Shown piece after piece: positions 43,461 to 57,800 of a DNA stretch of 64,000 nt. A model generated the notes under the pieces. It ran no database searches. It saw only the letters and a program-made list of their open reading frames with translations, and had not been told where the DNA came from. The translations under genes were made by a program, and so were the position numbers. Numbering within the stretch: position 1 is the stretch's first letter; each line of letters starts with the position of its first letter. Source of the stretch: Bubalus kerabau (Eukaryota > Chordata > Mammalia > Artiodactyla > Bovidae); contig NC_073629.1 of the NCBI RefSeq assembly GCF_029407905.1, positions 55,130,301 to 55,194,300 of the forward strand, in the 5' to 3' direction.

Positions 43461-45457
43461 AGCACATACATGATGGGGGAGGGGACACAGGCCTTCAAGT
43501 GAGATCTTACTTCCCAGACCAGGGACGGAACCAGCACCCTTGTCAGTGAAAGCACAGAGTCCCAACTACTGTCAGGGAATTCTCCAGGTTTACACAGCAG
43601 TAAAAGGTCATGTTTTATTCTTCCATTTCTGCTCCAAATCCACTATAGAAAAAGAAAAGAAATCGTTCTGAAGAAATCTGTTAAATAAATAAATGTTTTT
43701 TCTGATAAAAAGATTTTAGATACCTTATAATTCTTGGCAATTTGCAGCTTACAGAGCTCCCTGACACATTATAACACACTGTCTAATTAAAATAGTACAT
43801 GAATCAAGAAAAAATTTTTTTCATGATTTAGAGCCTGTTATCAGCTGTACTGTAATGAATCAAGAATTGTTGCTTTACATATAAACCTCTAAGAAACAGA
43901 AGATGTTGGAGTTAAGTTCCTTTTTCAAGGCATCAACAGAAAATAAGTGCTATGAACCTTCAGGTTTGAACCCTGGCAGCCCGACTCCAGAACCTGTATT
44001 TGGACATCCCAGGGCAGCTCTGAACTCCTCCAGCCTGACTCTTCCTACATCACTGCTATTCCCTCTCAGCTATTTCCACTGGATCTCCCCAGCCTGCTCA
44101 TCTTCCTCTTGGGCTGTGTCCTCCCACTTGCTTGCAACCAGGGAGGAAAGTGTCAGAGCCAATCCTCCACTTTCATTCAGTAATTACTGTCCCTGTATTC
44201 AGACATTCAGTTGTAAAGCAATACTTATATAGAATTTACTATATAAGTACCAGCATAATTTTAAGACTATTGTAAGCATCATGAGATATTTAATCCTCCA
44301 AATAACCCTAATGACAGATTGATTTTTATGTCTAATGCTGCCATTGTATAGAAGAAAAAACTGAGGCACAAAGGAATTAATCTTCTCCGTCGTCACACAG
44401 CCAGTAACATATGGAAACATGTGGATGTTGCTTAGTATTGTTTTTGAGAAAATAAAGGAACAAAGCCTTCTGACTTCTGTCTGTCTCCTAAGATCATGAA
44501 ACATCTAGACATGGTGATGAAATCATTTAGAGTAGAGCCTGGCCCAGATGTGAAACCCTGGCATATCTAGCCAGACCTTATAACACCCAAGTTGCTTGCA
44601 TCTCTTCTCTATCTGCTTAAATAATAAGAAATACCCTTTAATTTCAGTTAGTAAATTAATTATTACATGTGCAACTTTGTTAGGTACCTTAAAGATCTGT
44701 GCTGTTTTAAAAGAGAGCAGCATCTTTATCTCAACTTCTATCTCTCACAATTACTCTTCCTCCAGCCCGTCCTACTCCAGTGATTCCTTCATCTGGTCAC
44801 CAGTCACATTCATTTTCCTTTGTTGGCAAGGTTTTCCCTGATTAATCTCCATGTAAATTCAAGTCCCATTCCCTGCTCATTTCCTTCTGAGCATTTACCA
44901 CCCTCTAATATCCATATATGTGGATATTTTATTTCTTCACTTTCTATATTATTTGTCTCCTTTACTAGAATAGAGATCCATGAAGCAAGAATTTGTATCT
45001 GCCTTGTTCACTGTTTGATCCTAAGCTCCTAGAAAAGTGTCCAGCACATGGAAGGTTCTCAATAAATATTTGTGCAATTAATGAGTGATCAAATCATTCT
45101 GGAACTCAAGAAATCATCTCTGGTCACTCCTCATCCCATTCATGTCCCATCTGTCTCTACTTACCCCTAAAATGTTAGTGTTCTCAAAGCTCTATCATCA
45201 GTGCTTTGTGTTCTCAGGCTGTTCACTGTATGCCTCATGTGGGCAAGGTTGCATTAGGGTTCATTTAAGGATCAATAAGATAATATACATACTGTACCTG
45301 TACAGGCCTTGGCACACTAAGCTAAATACTTACCTTTTTGAAATATACAAAGCAAAGAGAATTGATATCTAAGTTCCACAAGCAGAAGACTAATGTGCAT
45401 ATGACTTTGGTAACCATGAGGATTGACCTCAGGACCCTGTAGGGGTTTTTTGGGTTT

Positions 45458-45606
45458 TTTTCATATTTTATTATTTTTTAATTGAAATATAATATCTTTA
45501 CAATGTTGTGTTAGTTTCTGCTGTACAACAATATGAATCAGCTATATGTATACATATATCCTCTCCCTCTTGAGCCTCCCTCCTGCCCCCCATCCCACCC
45601 CTCTGG
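45458..45606 (-). mobile_element. LINE-1 3' fragment, reverse, just upstream of copy B exon 2
   Basis: Reverse L1 3' terminus: 'ttttaattgaaatataatat', 'gtgttagtttctgctgtaca' and 'atatcctctccctcttgagc'. It ends about 40 bp before the exon 2 acceptor and is absent at this point in copy A. Confidence 0.8.
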
Positions 45607-45644
45607 GGACCTTGTGTTCTACTGAGTTGTTTCTCTGGGTTACA

Positions 45645-45841
45645 GCTTCCCATGGCATCTGGATCCACCATAATGGACCCCAGCTGTCTGGTAAGAAACC
45701 AGAACAATCAGCTGACAGTCAATCCTAGAGCACTAAAGATTCTCAAGCAGATATCTCAGCCTGTGGTGGTGGTGGCCATCGCAGGGCTGTATAGGACCGG
45801 AAAATCCTACCTGATGAACCGCCTGGCAGGACGGAACCACG
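45645..45841 (+). CDS. Copy B coding exon 2 (start codon and P-loop)
   Basis: Acceptor 'ctgggttacag', seven noncoding bases, then ATG at 45652 in context cccATGG (good Kozak with G at +4). Residues 1-63: MASGSTIMDPSCLVRNQ, ISQPVVVVAIAGLYRTGKS, YLMNRLAG. Donor G|GTGAGT, phase 1. Confidence 0.95.
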
Positions 45842-48800
45842 GTGAGTTTTGTTAAGTGTCGTTCAGGACACTTGCTTGAAAGCATGGTAACGCAGCCTGC
45901 TGATCCTCCTCCTCTAGGGTCATGTTAAGGAAGAGCCTAACTCCCCCACCCGCGTCGCTGAAAAAACTTCTAATTCTCACCACCGAGTTTATAACTTCAA
46001 ACCCATCCCTCCACAATGTTCACTCTTCTGTCCAGTGATGGAGAGTTCCCAATCCCATCAGAACATCTACCTCGTTCATCCTGATTCCATCCACTGCCGT
46101 CTTCTCGGGCTCATCTTCAACAATTACTGCCTTCCTTTCTCCTTCACCACGTTTGCCCTAAACCACAGAGTCATTCCAAGCAGCACACAAATATTTTTTA
46201 ATATGTCTTATTTTAGAAAATAGAAGGGAGCACCAACAGCAAAATCCCCATATCCTATACCTCAACGAGACTACCATGCATTCCTTTTGGTTTAATTTCA
46301 CAGTAAAACTTTAATAACTATACATATTCTCTTTCTCTAACTAGTCTTTTCTAATATGTGAACTCTAAGGCACATAGATGGGGCTTCCCTGGGGGCTCAT
46401 ATGGTAAAGACGGCCTGCAATGCAGGAGACCTGGTTGCAATCCCTGGGTCAGGAAGATCCCCTGGAGAAGGGAATGGCAGCCCACTCCCATATTCTTGCC
46501 TGGAGAATTCCATGGAGAGAGGAGCCTGGCAGCTATGGGCTACTGTCATTGGGGTTGCAAAGAATCAGACACCACTGAGCGACCAATACTTTCAGGTTTC
46601 CCAGGTGGTGTAGTGGTAAAGAATCTGCCTACCAGCGCAGGAGATGCAGGAGACTCAGGTTTAATCTCTGGGTCGGGAAGATTCCGTGGAGAAGGAAATG
46701 GCAAGCCACTCCAGTATTCTTGCCTGGAAAATGCCATGGACAGAGGAGCGTGGGGGACTATAGTCCATGCAGTCACAAAGAGTCAGTCAAGACTGAGCAC
46801 ACACATATAATAACACTTATGGAAGAATACATAAAAATATATATATACATATTAAAAAGTTGATAAGTATGAAGTGATCAACTGTTCAGTTGCTGCCCAG
46901 TAAGAAATAAAACATCACCAACACCCAAAAGCCCAAATCACACCCTCTTACACCCTCACTGGAGCTCACCAATGTTTTGATTTTCATGGTGCCTTCTTTC
47001 ATTCTTTATATTTAAATATTGTTTTACAATATATGCGACTATTTCTTAAAAATAGCTTAAATTTTATAGAGGAAAGTACATTCTGGTATTCATTGGGATC
47101 TTGATTCCTATTCTCAATAAGAAGTTTATGAGGTTCATCTAGTTTGTCATGGGTGTCTGTAAGTACTTTCACTATTTTGTACTTTTAAACTGACAGAGGA
47201 TATCACAATTTACTGATCCATTTGTTGCTGATGAACACTGGCATTATTTGCAACTTTTATCTTTGATGAATGGTGCTCTCATGATTATTGTTCATCTATA
47301 TCCTGGTATGTGTATATACTAACTTCCTTATGTTTTACCTAGAAGTGGAATTGCTGAATCAAGAAGTGTTTGTCTTCAGCTTTTCTGGATAACATCAAAC
47401 AGCCTTTTTAGCTTTATGTTCAGTTTATGTGCTTATTAGCAGCGATTTAAATTTTCCACATTTTCACAAAATTTCAGTAAAAACATTTTTAAACTTTTGT
47501 CGATCTGGTGTCTATATAGTTGCTTGTTATTTGCCTCACTACAAATAGGTTTGAGCACTTTTTCATATATTTGCCTTTTGCCTTTCCTATTTCAAGAGGG
47601 TTTTTTTCTACCAAGTTGCCTGACTTGTTTCTAATTTTTAGGATAATACACCCATGTCCTGTTGGGCATTTCTAAGAAGACACACCATTTCTTTCCTAAT
47701 GCCTTCCTCTGTGGCCCAGCAGCTTAGCACAATTAGGGAATAGAACCTCAGTTCACTAAACTCTAAGGGTCCCTGAAATATCTCAGTGTCTCACTCAAAT
47801 TCTCTGTTTCTGTGTCTGTCTCTCTCTCTCTCTCTTCGCCCATCTCTCTTTTTTCTTCCTTTCTCCCACTCTCATTTTTCCTTTGCAATCTCTTACTGAC
47901 TTAAAACAAGACATTTTAAGTTTGTCTTTCTTTGAAAGGAAATTGATCACCAATCAGGGGAGGAAGCTTTTGCTTGCCAGTGTAAATTAATAAATAGGTC
48001 ATTTTTGGAGAGATTTAAGATTTCAGAACTCTAAGAAAGAGATACATGCAAGGAGTTTGAGGAACATTCTTTCTTTTGCTACTTGAGATAACATCTGGTA
48101 ATAAAGAGATGATTTTCCTACTGAGGAAACCTTTAACCTAGTCATGTTTTAGGGCTTCCCTGGTGTCTCAGTTGGTAAAGAATCCACCTGCAATGCAAGA
48201 AACCTGGGTTTGATCCTGGTTTTGGATGATCCCTTGGAGGAGGGCATGACAACCCACTCTAATATTCTTACCTGGACAATCCCCATGAACAGAGAAGCCT
48301 GGTGGGCTACTGCCTATGGGACCACAGAGTCGGACACAACTTAGCGACTAAGCAGTCATGTTTTAAAACATCTGAATTGTGACTTACCACATGAGTCATA
48401 TCACAGGAAGAAGAAAGCACAAATTAGCACCCAGTCAGGGTTGACTAGCAGAAGCAAGTCAGTATTTTCTCTCCTGTGGTAATACTGTTGTCTGTTCTTT
48501 ACATCTCATAACTGACTGTGATGACCTCCACTTATAGCTTGTCTTTTCTCCCTGGAGGAACTGAGAGTTCACATTTCTCTGTATTAATCAGCACACAGTC
48601 AAATGCCATCATGATGTAGAAGAGTGAAGATCGTCTCAGGTCCTATACCCACTTTGAGCAGAACACACAAGATACAGCACTGAATGGCCTGAGCCATGTT
48701 GAACCATGCTCCCTTAGGTATTGCATCATATCCATTTCTATTCTCAGTTGAAGGGAGTATTGGCATCTGACCAAGGTCAAAATCTTGGACTGAGATTGGG

Positions 48801-51800
48801 TTGGGTGAGATATCTTACCTGCAGCTTCTTAGGCATGTACCTCACATCCTCTCCCATCTCTGGGCTTAAGCCTTGAGAAAGAAGGGCAAGCAAGTCTTAC
48901 AGGTCTGTTTTGCTTTCCCTCTGTTATATCTCTGTGTGAGTCAGTAAACAAAGAATTCATCATTTTTGAAGAGGAGAAGAGAAATGAGGAAAATACGAGG
49001 AGGAAGAAGAGGAATAAAACTAACAAAAGTTGATGTATCAATGCAGGTTGTGAAAGGACACAGAGAATCCACTTAGAGGGGAACTGAAGATGTTTATTGG
49101 AGGGACGATTACAAGGGCATGAGCTGAGCAAAGGGAACCAATGAAGTAATGCAGAAACACTCAGAGGGTGGCAGGAACAATGTCAAGTAGCTTTGATATC
49201 TCCTACAGCATGAAGAGACAAGCAGTGAGTGGATTCCAGATGTGGTAAAGATCAAGGTCTTGTGCTTAGTTGCTCAGTCATGTCCGACTCTTTGTGATCC
49301 CACGGACTGTGACCCACCAGGCTCCTCTGTCCATGGGCATTCTCCAGGCAAGAATACTGGAGTGGGTTGCCATGTCGTCCTCCAGGGGATCTTCCCAACT
49401 CAGGGATTGAACCCAGATCTTCCCCATTGTGGGTGGATTCTTTACCATCTGAGCCACCAGGGAAGCCCAAGCATTCTGGAGTAGGTAGCCTATCCCTTCG
49501 CCAGGGGATCTTCCTGACCCAGGAATCAAACAGGGTCTCCTGTATTGCAGACCAATTCTTTACCAAAAAGGAGATGTGACTAAATATGGGAACAGAGGCA
49601 CCGGGACACCATGGTTCATCAGGGTGGAAGCCAGGGCAACAGGTGCCTGCCTTCTAATCTCCTACTGTTACCTCTCACTGGTAAAAGTCCATCAGAAAGT
49701 GGAGGATAAGGGAGCTCTTCAGTGTCAGAAAAATGTAGAGAGGTTAATAGAGCTAACATTATTTAAGAATGTGACACAGTTTGAGCTATTAATGGTAAGA
49801 GATGAATAGGGGACACAAAGTGTTTCTTGAGAAGGTTCTGAATATGTGTAGAGGTTGGATCTTCTGTACTTGTTGAAGTGAAAGCATCCTCCCCACAGGC
49901 AGGCACTCACATGCACACAAGTTCACCCAAAGTAACCTGTGGGCGGCCTGGACTACATGCTCTTACTTTGCATTGCTTCCTCTTTCTGTGCAGGTTTCCG
50001 TCTGGGCTCCACAGTGAGGTCTGAAACCAAGGGCATCTGGATGTGGTGTGTGCCCCACCCCTCCAAGGAGAACCACACCCTGGTCCTTCTGGACACTGAG
50101 GGTCTGGGTGATGTGGAGAAGGTAAGGCAGGGAATCTTCTTTATTCCTGACACTCCACTTACAAATTCAATTTCTCGCCTCAATTCAACTTTTACAACAT
50201 ATTCCTGTACACTGCAAATCCAGTTATAAATAATGAGGTTAAATTCTCTTTCCTTGAATTTTCTCTTTAATAAGATCAATACTTTGGTTACTGGGGACAC
50301 ATCTCCTTATTTTTAACACTGGGGTGAAAGATGGAAGTTAACAAATATGTATTGGGTTCAAATCTAAGGCTCTGTGTTAAGTGCAACTGTGAGTGAAGTA
50401 TAACCCAGAGCTGAGTTGGGGAGATAAAAAATAAGCAGACCCATGAAAAAAAGAGTGAGGCCTTACCCCAGTTTTTTAGGTTTGGGAAGAAATCTTAGTG
50501 AAAGCTGTAATTCACGCAGTCAACTGGATCTACAGGTTCAGATGTGTAGAGTTAATCAAGCTGGAAGTAGGAATCATGAAAGTAGATTCAGCAAATAAAC
50601 TATTTTTTAAATCTGCAGAAAAGCTTCCAACATACCAGGAGCATTTTATTCCATGTTTTGGATCTCTGAAGAGGAATTCTTCAATAAATTCTATAAAAAC
50701 TTGAGCTAGACTCATGAGGAGAATGTAAATGGGATAATATTAGGTATTTTGTCTTCACAGTGTTACTTGCAATCAAATTTTCTCCTTATTTATATTAATC
50801 TGCTTCTAAATTAAAAGTAGTAGCATTGAATCTTTGACTTTCATCACTGCAGAAAAGGATTTAGGGCATGAATTCAGAAATTCTGAGTTTAAAAATCCAG
50901 ATTTAAAGTATTCACTAATCATCTCAGTGTGAACCCAAGATGGTCGACTAACTCCTGCTAGATTCTAGGTTGCATGACCTTCTTCTTTTTGTCTAATTGT
51001 ATTTGTTAAGAAACCAAAGCACACCAGACTGCACACTGATAGCAGCAGAACTTGCTGCCCTCCCTACCTGTAGTGTGTCTCGGCAATATATACTCTGTTC
51101 CAAAGTCACTCGACTTCTCCTGAATCTCATTTTCAGCCTCATCATCTATGACCACATGGGTCACCACTACTTCAGTCAAATAAAATGAGCATGTAATACG
51201 CTTTCTGATCACGCTCTCTGACAACTGAGATTGGTTTCTGTGGGCCCTCCATGTGCATGGTCCCTGTAACTGCACAAGTCCATGTTCTGTCATTTCTTTA
51301 AAGCCCAGCTCTTTTTAACCTAATGCCATATCGCTGTCAGACACAATCACATCTGGCTCTGAATGCACAGAGTACATTTTCTGGTTCATTTGAAATCATC
51401 CCCTTTGTCTTTTACAGTATAGTATTAGGTTTCATGCCTGGCATCTTGGATGTATTTACATGTTGCCAGATAATCTGCCCCTCCATCTCTCTAAGAAGGG
51501 ACTGTCATAGGAAACTTTATATCCATATAAGCAGATGTTGTATCCACTGTTTTGTAAATGCACAATGAATAGTTGATGAAGTTAATTGAATAACACTAGT
51601 TCATAACATAGCCTATGATCAAGAAAATAAGTGCAAAGGAATCATGGCCCATTTATTATTGCATAACTTATGTGCTCCAGGCACTGTACTAAACATTTGA
51701 CATTAAAAAAAATAATTCTGTTTATTTATTTATTTCATTTTTGACTTCACTAGGTCTTTGTTGTTGTGCGGGCTTTTCTTTAGCTGCAGACAGTGGGGGC

Positions 51801-54800
51801 CACTCTCTAGCTGCAGTGCTTAGGCTTCTCACTCCTGGGTCTTCTCTTGTTGCAGAGCACAGGCTCTAGGGTGCGTGGGCTTCAGTAGTTCCAGTGCATG
51901 GGCTCAGTAGTTGCAGCTCTCGGGCACTAGAGCACAGGCTCAATAGTTGTGGTGCACGGGCTATTCCTCCACAGCATGTGCGATCTTCCCAGTTTAGGGA
52001 TCTAGCCCACGTCTCCTGTATTGGCAGGTGGGTTCTTTACCATTGAGCCAGGAGACAAGCCTGATGCACATTTATGATGTCATTCACTTCCGTTAATAGC
52101 TAACCACACCAAAGTGCTTAGAGGGATCAGTGTCAACACCAAAAAGGTTTGCATTTAGCATTGTCTTGAAAATTTATGTTACTTGTCTTACTATTTAATT
52201 ACAGTACAACTGTTATAGTAAATGAACAACCATATGGGAGAAGGAGGAGTAGCATCCTCACACTGTAATGTACTTTTTAGGGGGATTCCAAGAATGACTC
52301 GTGGATCTTTGCCCTGGCCGTGCTCCTGAGCAGCACCTTTGTCTACAACAGCATGAGCACCATCAACCACCAGGCCCTGGAACAGCTGCAGTATCCTTCC
52401 AGGAACTGAACCAGCACATTTCATTGAGTTTATGGCACTAGCGACTGATACTGTTTCTTCTTTCCCATGATTCCATTCTCATGGCTGACATAGAGGGAAA
52501 ATGGGGCAAAAGAGAAGGTTGATATAATGTGTTTTGGGGCCAAATCTAGAAATTGTGTTGGAGGGTGCTTTTTATTCCTTAGCTAATCACAGCTATGTGA
52601 CTGAACTAACAGAGTTAATCAGAACCAAATCATCTCCCAGCTCTGATGAGGAAGAAGGCTCATTCGAGTTTCTGAGTTTCTTTCCAGACTTCATCTGGAC
52701 TGTGCGGGATTTCACATTGGAACTGGAGTTAGATGGATTCCCCATCACTGAAGATGAGTACCTGCAGAATGCCTTGAAGTTGATTCCAGGTATCAGAGCA
52801 GGGCCAGAGTGTTGGGTGGTTCAGTAGGAGGTAGGGTCAACAGAGCTCTGACATTCAGCACTTGATGTCAGTCTTGATTTGAGGTTGAGCTGAGGCCATG
52901 CTAATGGTGCCTGGTGAATGACAGATGGTGGCTTCAGTCATTATTGTTACTGGGAAAACTCTAGTGACCAGAGCTTAAGCTCACAGAGGAAATGTGGAAT
53001 CCAATATTAGACCAAATGATTTTAGAGAAATAAATACCATGAAAAAAAAAAAGGCTCACATAAACTTATATTACATAGAAAATCTAAGTGCTTCTCCTTT
53101 TCTATTTGAGAAAGATAATCCATCGAACCAGAATCCAAAGGTAAACAAAAGGACAAATTTCTAAGTACCTTTAACACAGTGCATCTTACCAGCATAGGTA
53201 GCTACATTCTTCATATTGATAGATAGGCTATTTATACACTACAGAGTTCAGGAAAAAAGCACTGCCATGTCCTTCCAGTAAGACTGTCAGATCCTTTATA
53301 TGCTCTTCCTCATAATATCACACTCTTCATCCTAGAACCTGACATAGTATATGTCAGCTAATATAATAAGTTAGTTATTCAAATTATTTTAGCAGAGTGG
53401 TACCTGGAAGTAATATTCATTTTTGTTCACTTACTCATTTACTTCCCTGGTGGCTCAACTGGTAAAGAACCTGCCTGCAATGCAGGAGACCTGTGTTCAA
53501 TCCCTGGGTTGGAAAGATCTCCCAGAGAAGAAAATGGCTACCCACTCCAGTATTCTTGCCTGGAGAATTCCATGGACAGAGAAACCTGGCAAGCTACAGT
53601 CCATGAGGTTGCAAAGAGTTGGACATAACTAAGTGATTAAGTTTCACTTTCAATAACTTGTTCATTCTTTCAATAAATAAGTATTTGTTGAACTACTGGT
53701 AGATGCCCAGAATCCTTCTATATAATAACCACATCCAGTGTAAAATTATGCAAAGAAGAGATGAGGTCTCCTGGTTTCAGTTCAGTTCAGTTGCTCAATC
53801 ATGTCCAACTCATTGTGACCCCATGGATGGCAGCACGTCAGGCTTCCCTGTCCATTACCAACTCTCTGAGCTTGCTCAAACTAATGTCCATCAAGTCGGT
53901 GATGCCATCCAACTATGTCATCCTCTGTTGTCTGCTTCTCCTCCTGCCTTTGATCTTTCCCAGCATCAGGGACTTTTCAAATGAGTCCGTTCTTTGCATC
54001 AAGTGGCCAAAGTATTGGAGTTTCAGTTTCAGCATCAGTCTTTCCAATGAATATTCAGGATTGATTTTCTTTAGGATGGACAGGTTGGATCTCCTTGCAG
54101 TCCAAAGAATTCTCAAGAGTCTTCTCCAAAACTACAGTTCAAAAGCATCAATTCTTTGGTGCTCAGCTTTTTTTATAGTCCAACTCTCACATTCATAAAT
54201 GACTACTGGAAAAACCATAGCTTAGACTAGATGGACCTTTGTTGGCAAAGTAATGTCTCTGCTTTTTAATACGCTGTCTAGGTTGGTCATAACTTTTCTT
54301 CCATTTGGCAAGTGTCTTATAATTTCATGGCTTCAGTCACCGTCTGCAGTGACTTCAGAGCCCCCCAAAATAAAGTCTGTCACTGTTTCCATTGTTTTCC
54401 TGTCTATTTGCATGAAGTAATGGGACCAGATGCCATGATCTTGGTTTTTTAAATGTTGAGTTTTAACCCAACTTTTTCCACTCTCCTCTTTCACTTTCAT
54501 CAAGAGGCTCTTTAGTTCTTCTTCACTTTCTGCTATAAGGATGGTGTCATCTGCGTATCTAAGGTTATTGATATTTCTCCCAGCAATCTTGATTCCAGCT
54601 TGTGCTTCATCCAGCCCAACATTTCGCATGAGGTACTCTGCATATAAGTTAAATAGGCAGGGTGACAATATACAGCTTTGACATACTCCTTTCCCAATTT
54701 GGAACCAGTCTGTTGTTCCATGTCCAGTTCAAAATGTTGCTTCATGACCTGCATACAGATTTCTCAGAAGGCAGGTAAGGTGGCCTGGTATTCCCATCTC

Positions 54801-57800
54801 TTGAAGAATTTTTCACAGTTTGTGGTGATCCATATAGTCAAAGGCTTTAGCATAGTCAATAAAGCAGAAGTAGATGTTTTTCCATAACTCTGTTGCTTTT
54901 TTGATGATCCAATGGATGTTGGCAATTTGAGCTCTTGTTCCTCTGCCTTTTCTAAATCCAGCTTGAACATCTAGAAGTTCATGGTTCACATAATGCTGAA
55001 GCCTGGCTTGGAGAGTTTTGAGCATTACTTTAGTAGCATGTGAGATGGGTGCAATTGTGTGGTAGTTTGAACATTCTTTGGCATTGCCTTTCTTTGGGAT
55101 TGGTTTCATTGAGGCTACACTAACATGAAATAGTGTGTGCTAAAGTAATCGCCAATCATATCTACAATGTGTGTACTTGTTTTCTCTGATTTATGAAGCG
55201 TTTCTTCACATCCTGAGTATCATTTGTCTTCCACAGGTTATTTTCCCAGCAATATCATAAATATATAATAAATATCTTTATTTCTACCATCACATTACTA
55301 TAGAGCCCATATGTCATTTCTCATGTGGGAACTGTAATATCAGAAAAATATTTCTGACAATTTCTTGGATTAATCTATTACTCAAGAAACATCTAATAAG
55401 TAGTTGATCCACTGCACAGCATGGAAAGTTAAGGAAAAGAATCAGAAGTTTGTCACTAAGAATGGATTCCTCCCCTGTCTCCTCAGAAGTACTTGCTTTG
55501 CTCTTAGAGATACACAAAAAAAGGGGGCGAGGGGATTTTCCACCCCTGGGTAGATTAGTGTAAGACTGATTTGCATAATTCAATAATAGGAGATACACGA
55601 ATCATCTGCGTATCTGAGATTATTGATATTTCTCCCGGCAATCTTGATTCCAGCTTGTGCTTCATCCAGCCCAACATTTCACATGATGTACTCTGCATAT
55701 AAGTTAAATAAGCAGGGTGACAATATACAGCCTTGACGTACTCCTTTCCCAATTTGGAACCAGTCTGTTGTTATTCTTGAGAATAACAAGAGTTATAGTG
55801 ATGCAAAGATCCTTGGGACTGAAAGTCCTCAGGCCTCTATTCCTTTCATGATTGCTCTTTTTCCAATTCTGCAGGCAAGGATCCCAAAATCCAAAATTCC
55901 AACATGACCAGAGAGTGCATCAGGAAATTTTTTCCAAAAAGAAAGTGCTTTGTCTTTGACCGGCCTACAAATGACAGAAAGCTATTACTCCGTGTTGAGG
56001 AACTATCAGATAACCAATTGGATGTGAATTTCCAGAAGCAGTCAAAAGATTTTTGCTCATATATCTTTACCCATGCAAAGCCCAAGACCCTAAGAGAAGG
56101 AATCACTGTCACTGGAGGAGGTGAGTCTCCTTTGCTACCTCATGTCTCTCTGTGCTTCAGTGTGCGGTAAACTTGTGATTACACTCTGAATTTCTCTTGG
56201 TTTCTCTGTAGTTGTGTTTTCTTCTCCATGTGACTTGGAAAATGGATGTTCACCCCACTCATGAAAATGCATGTTTATTCATTTAAAGAAGCATATATAA
56301 GTGCTTTGCAGTCTACCAAATCTCATGAAACTATACATTAATCATATAAATTAAAGATAGAAATCTTCATGGTGATGAGATGTCTGAAGGGATAAGTGTT
56401 TCGAGTGAGAATAAGCAAGATATTTTGTGAATTTACATGAATCAGGACATAAATAGTAGTTATGAATCTGTGTAAGTTCATCGAGAGTCTGAGAAACAAA
56501 TGTAAATACAATCTTATGTACAGGGCTGGCTTCACGGACATGCCACCTGGGCAGTCATGCTGTGATGAGTCCTGCTTGGTTTCATGTTTGTTTCAACTGT
56601 CCTGAAATTCTTGATGACATTTCAACAAGGCATTTTCATTTACAAATAATGCCCACAAGCTATGTAATGTACTCATATCTATAATAAGTTCTTTTTATTT
56701 TATTACAATGGGGAAAGTGATCTAGGAGAATCTTGGGCATATTGTTTGAGATCATTTGTTCAATATTGTAATATGATGAATTTGACAACCATAAAAGATA
56801 GAGTGAATAGTAGACATAGTGATGTTATTATAAACAAGTAGATTCATAGGTCAAACAGGAGAGAGATACAAGAATGAGTAAATAGAATGAGGAGAAGAAT
56901 AAATAGAGGAAAAGGAAACTTCCACTTCCATAAAATTGTAGTGATTTTTTTTTAAGGTGCTAACCTCTAAACCTATAAAACAGGTAAGAATTCTCTCTCC
57001 ATTTAATAAATATCATGTATCTTTCAGGGTTGGGGACTCTGGTGGAGGCCTACGTAGATGCCATCAACAGTGGAGGAGTTCCCTGTTTGGAGAACGCAGT
57101 AATAACTCTGGCTGAGCGTGAGAACTCAGCAGCCGTGCAGAAGGCAGCTGATCACTACAGTGAGCAGATGACCCAGCGACTGAACCTTCCCACAGACACG
57201 CTTCAGGAGCTGCTGGAGGTGCATTCAGCCTGTGAGAAGGAAGCCATTGCCATCTTCATGGAGCGCTCCTTCAAGGATGACAAGCGGATGTTCCAGAAGA
57301 AGCTCGTGGTAATGTGTCCTAGAATATATGCTTCCTGATTCCTTTCTTCTGGAATGATACTGAGACTCCCCCTTTCTGACAAAATGGTCCCGGTGCTTCT
57401 TATCATAAAAGGAGTTTAGATTCTAATGAGTGATAGGGCTCTACAGGCTACAGGTCATCACTTTTCTAAAAATTGGGCTTCTTATTTTCTGTTATGGTGA
57501 AACAAATTACTCTGCTCTTAGCAGCTTGAAACAACACACATCAATTAGCTTATCATTCCTCAGGTCAGATCCCACTCAGGGTCTGTGGGTATTCTGCTTG
57601 GTGTACCATAGCTAAAAACAAGGTTCAAATTACTTGGTATCCACATGGACGTTCTGGGGAACTCCCCTCCTTCTTCAATGCAGCAATGGCACACTGTTTT
57701 CCTCTTCTATTTCTAATCTCTCGGGCTACCACTTCTGCTACCAACTAGAGAAGAATAACATGTAAAGTGCAAGTGTGACCAGGAAATATCCACCTGAGTA

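Larger units (their letters stand above)
41773..45644 (+). other. Copy B intron 1
   Basis: Noncoding; homologous to copy A 3.8-10.27 kb but lacking its BovB. 41860-42180 is GC-rich with several CpG, possibly the downstream edge of the promoter. Repeats inside are listed separately. Confidence 0.6.
45842..49993 (+). other. Copy B intron 2
   Basis: Noncoding, homologous to copy A intron 2. Contains SINEs at 46381-46590, 46598-46810, 48151-48354 and 49258-49565, and a (CT)n tract at about 47818-47835. Nothing else recognised. Confidence 0.8.
52790..55874 (+). other. Copy B intron 5
   Basis: Noncoding. Contains a SINE (53440-53652) and two reverse BovB pieces (53776-55108 and 55598-55772). The rest is homologous to copy A intron 5. 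Confidence 0.8.
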
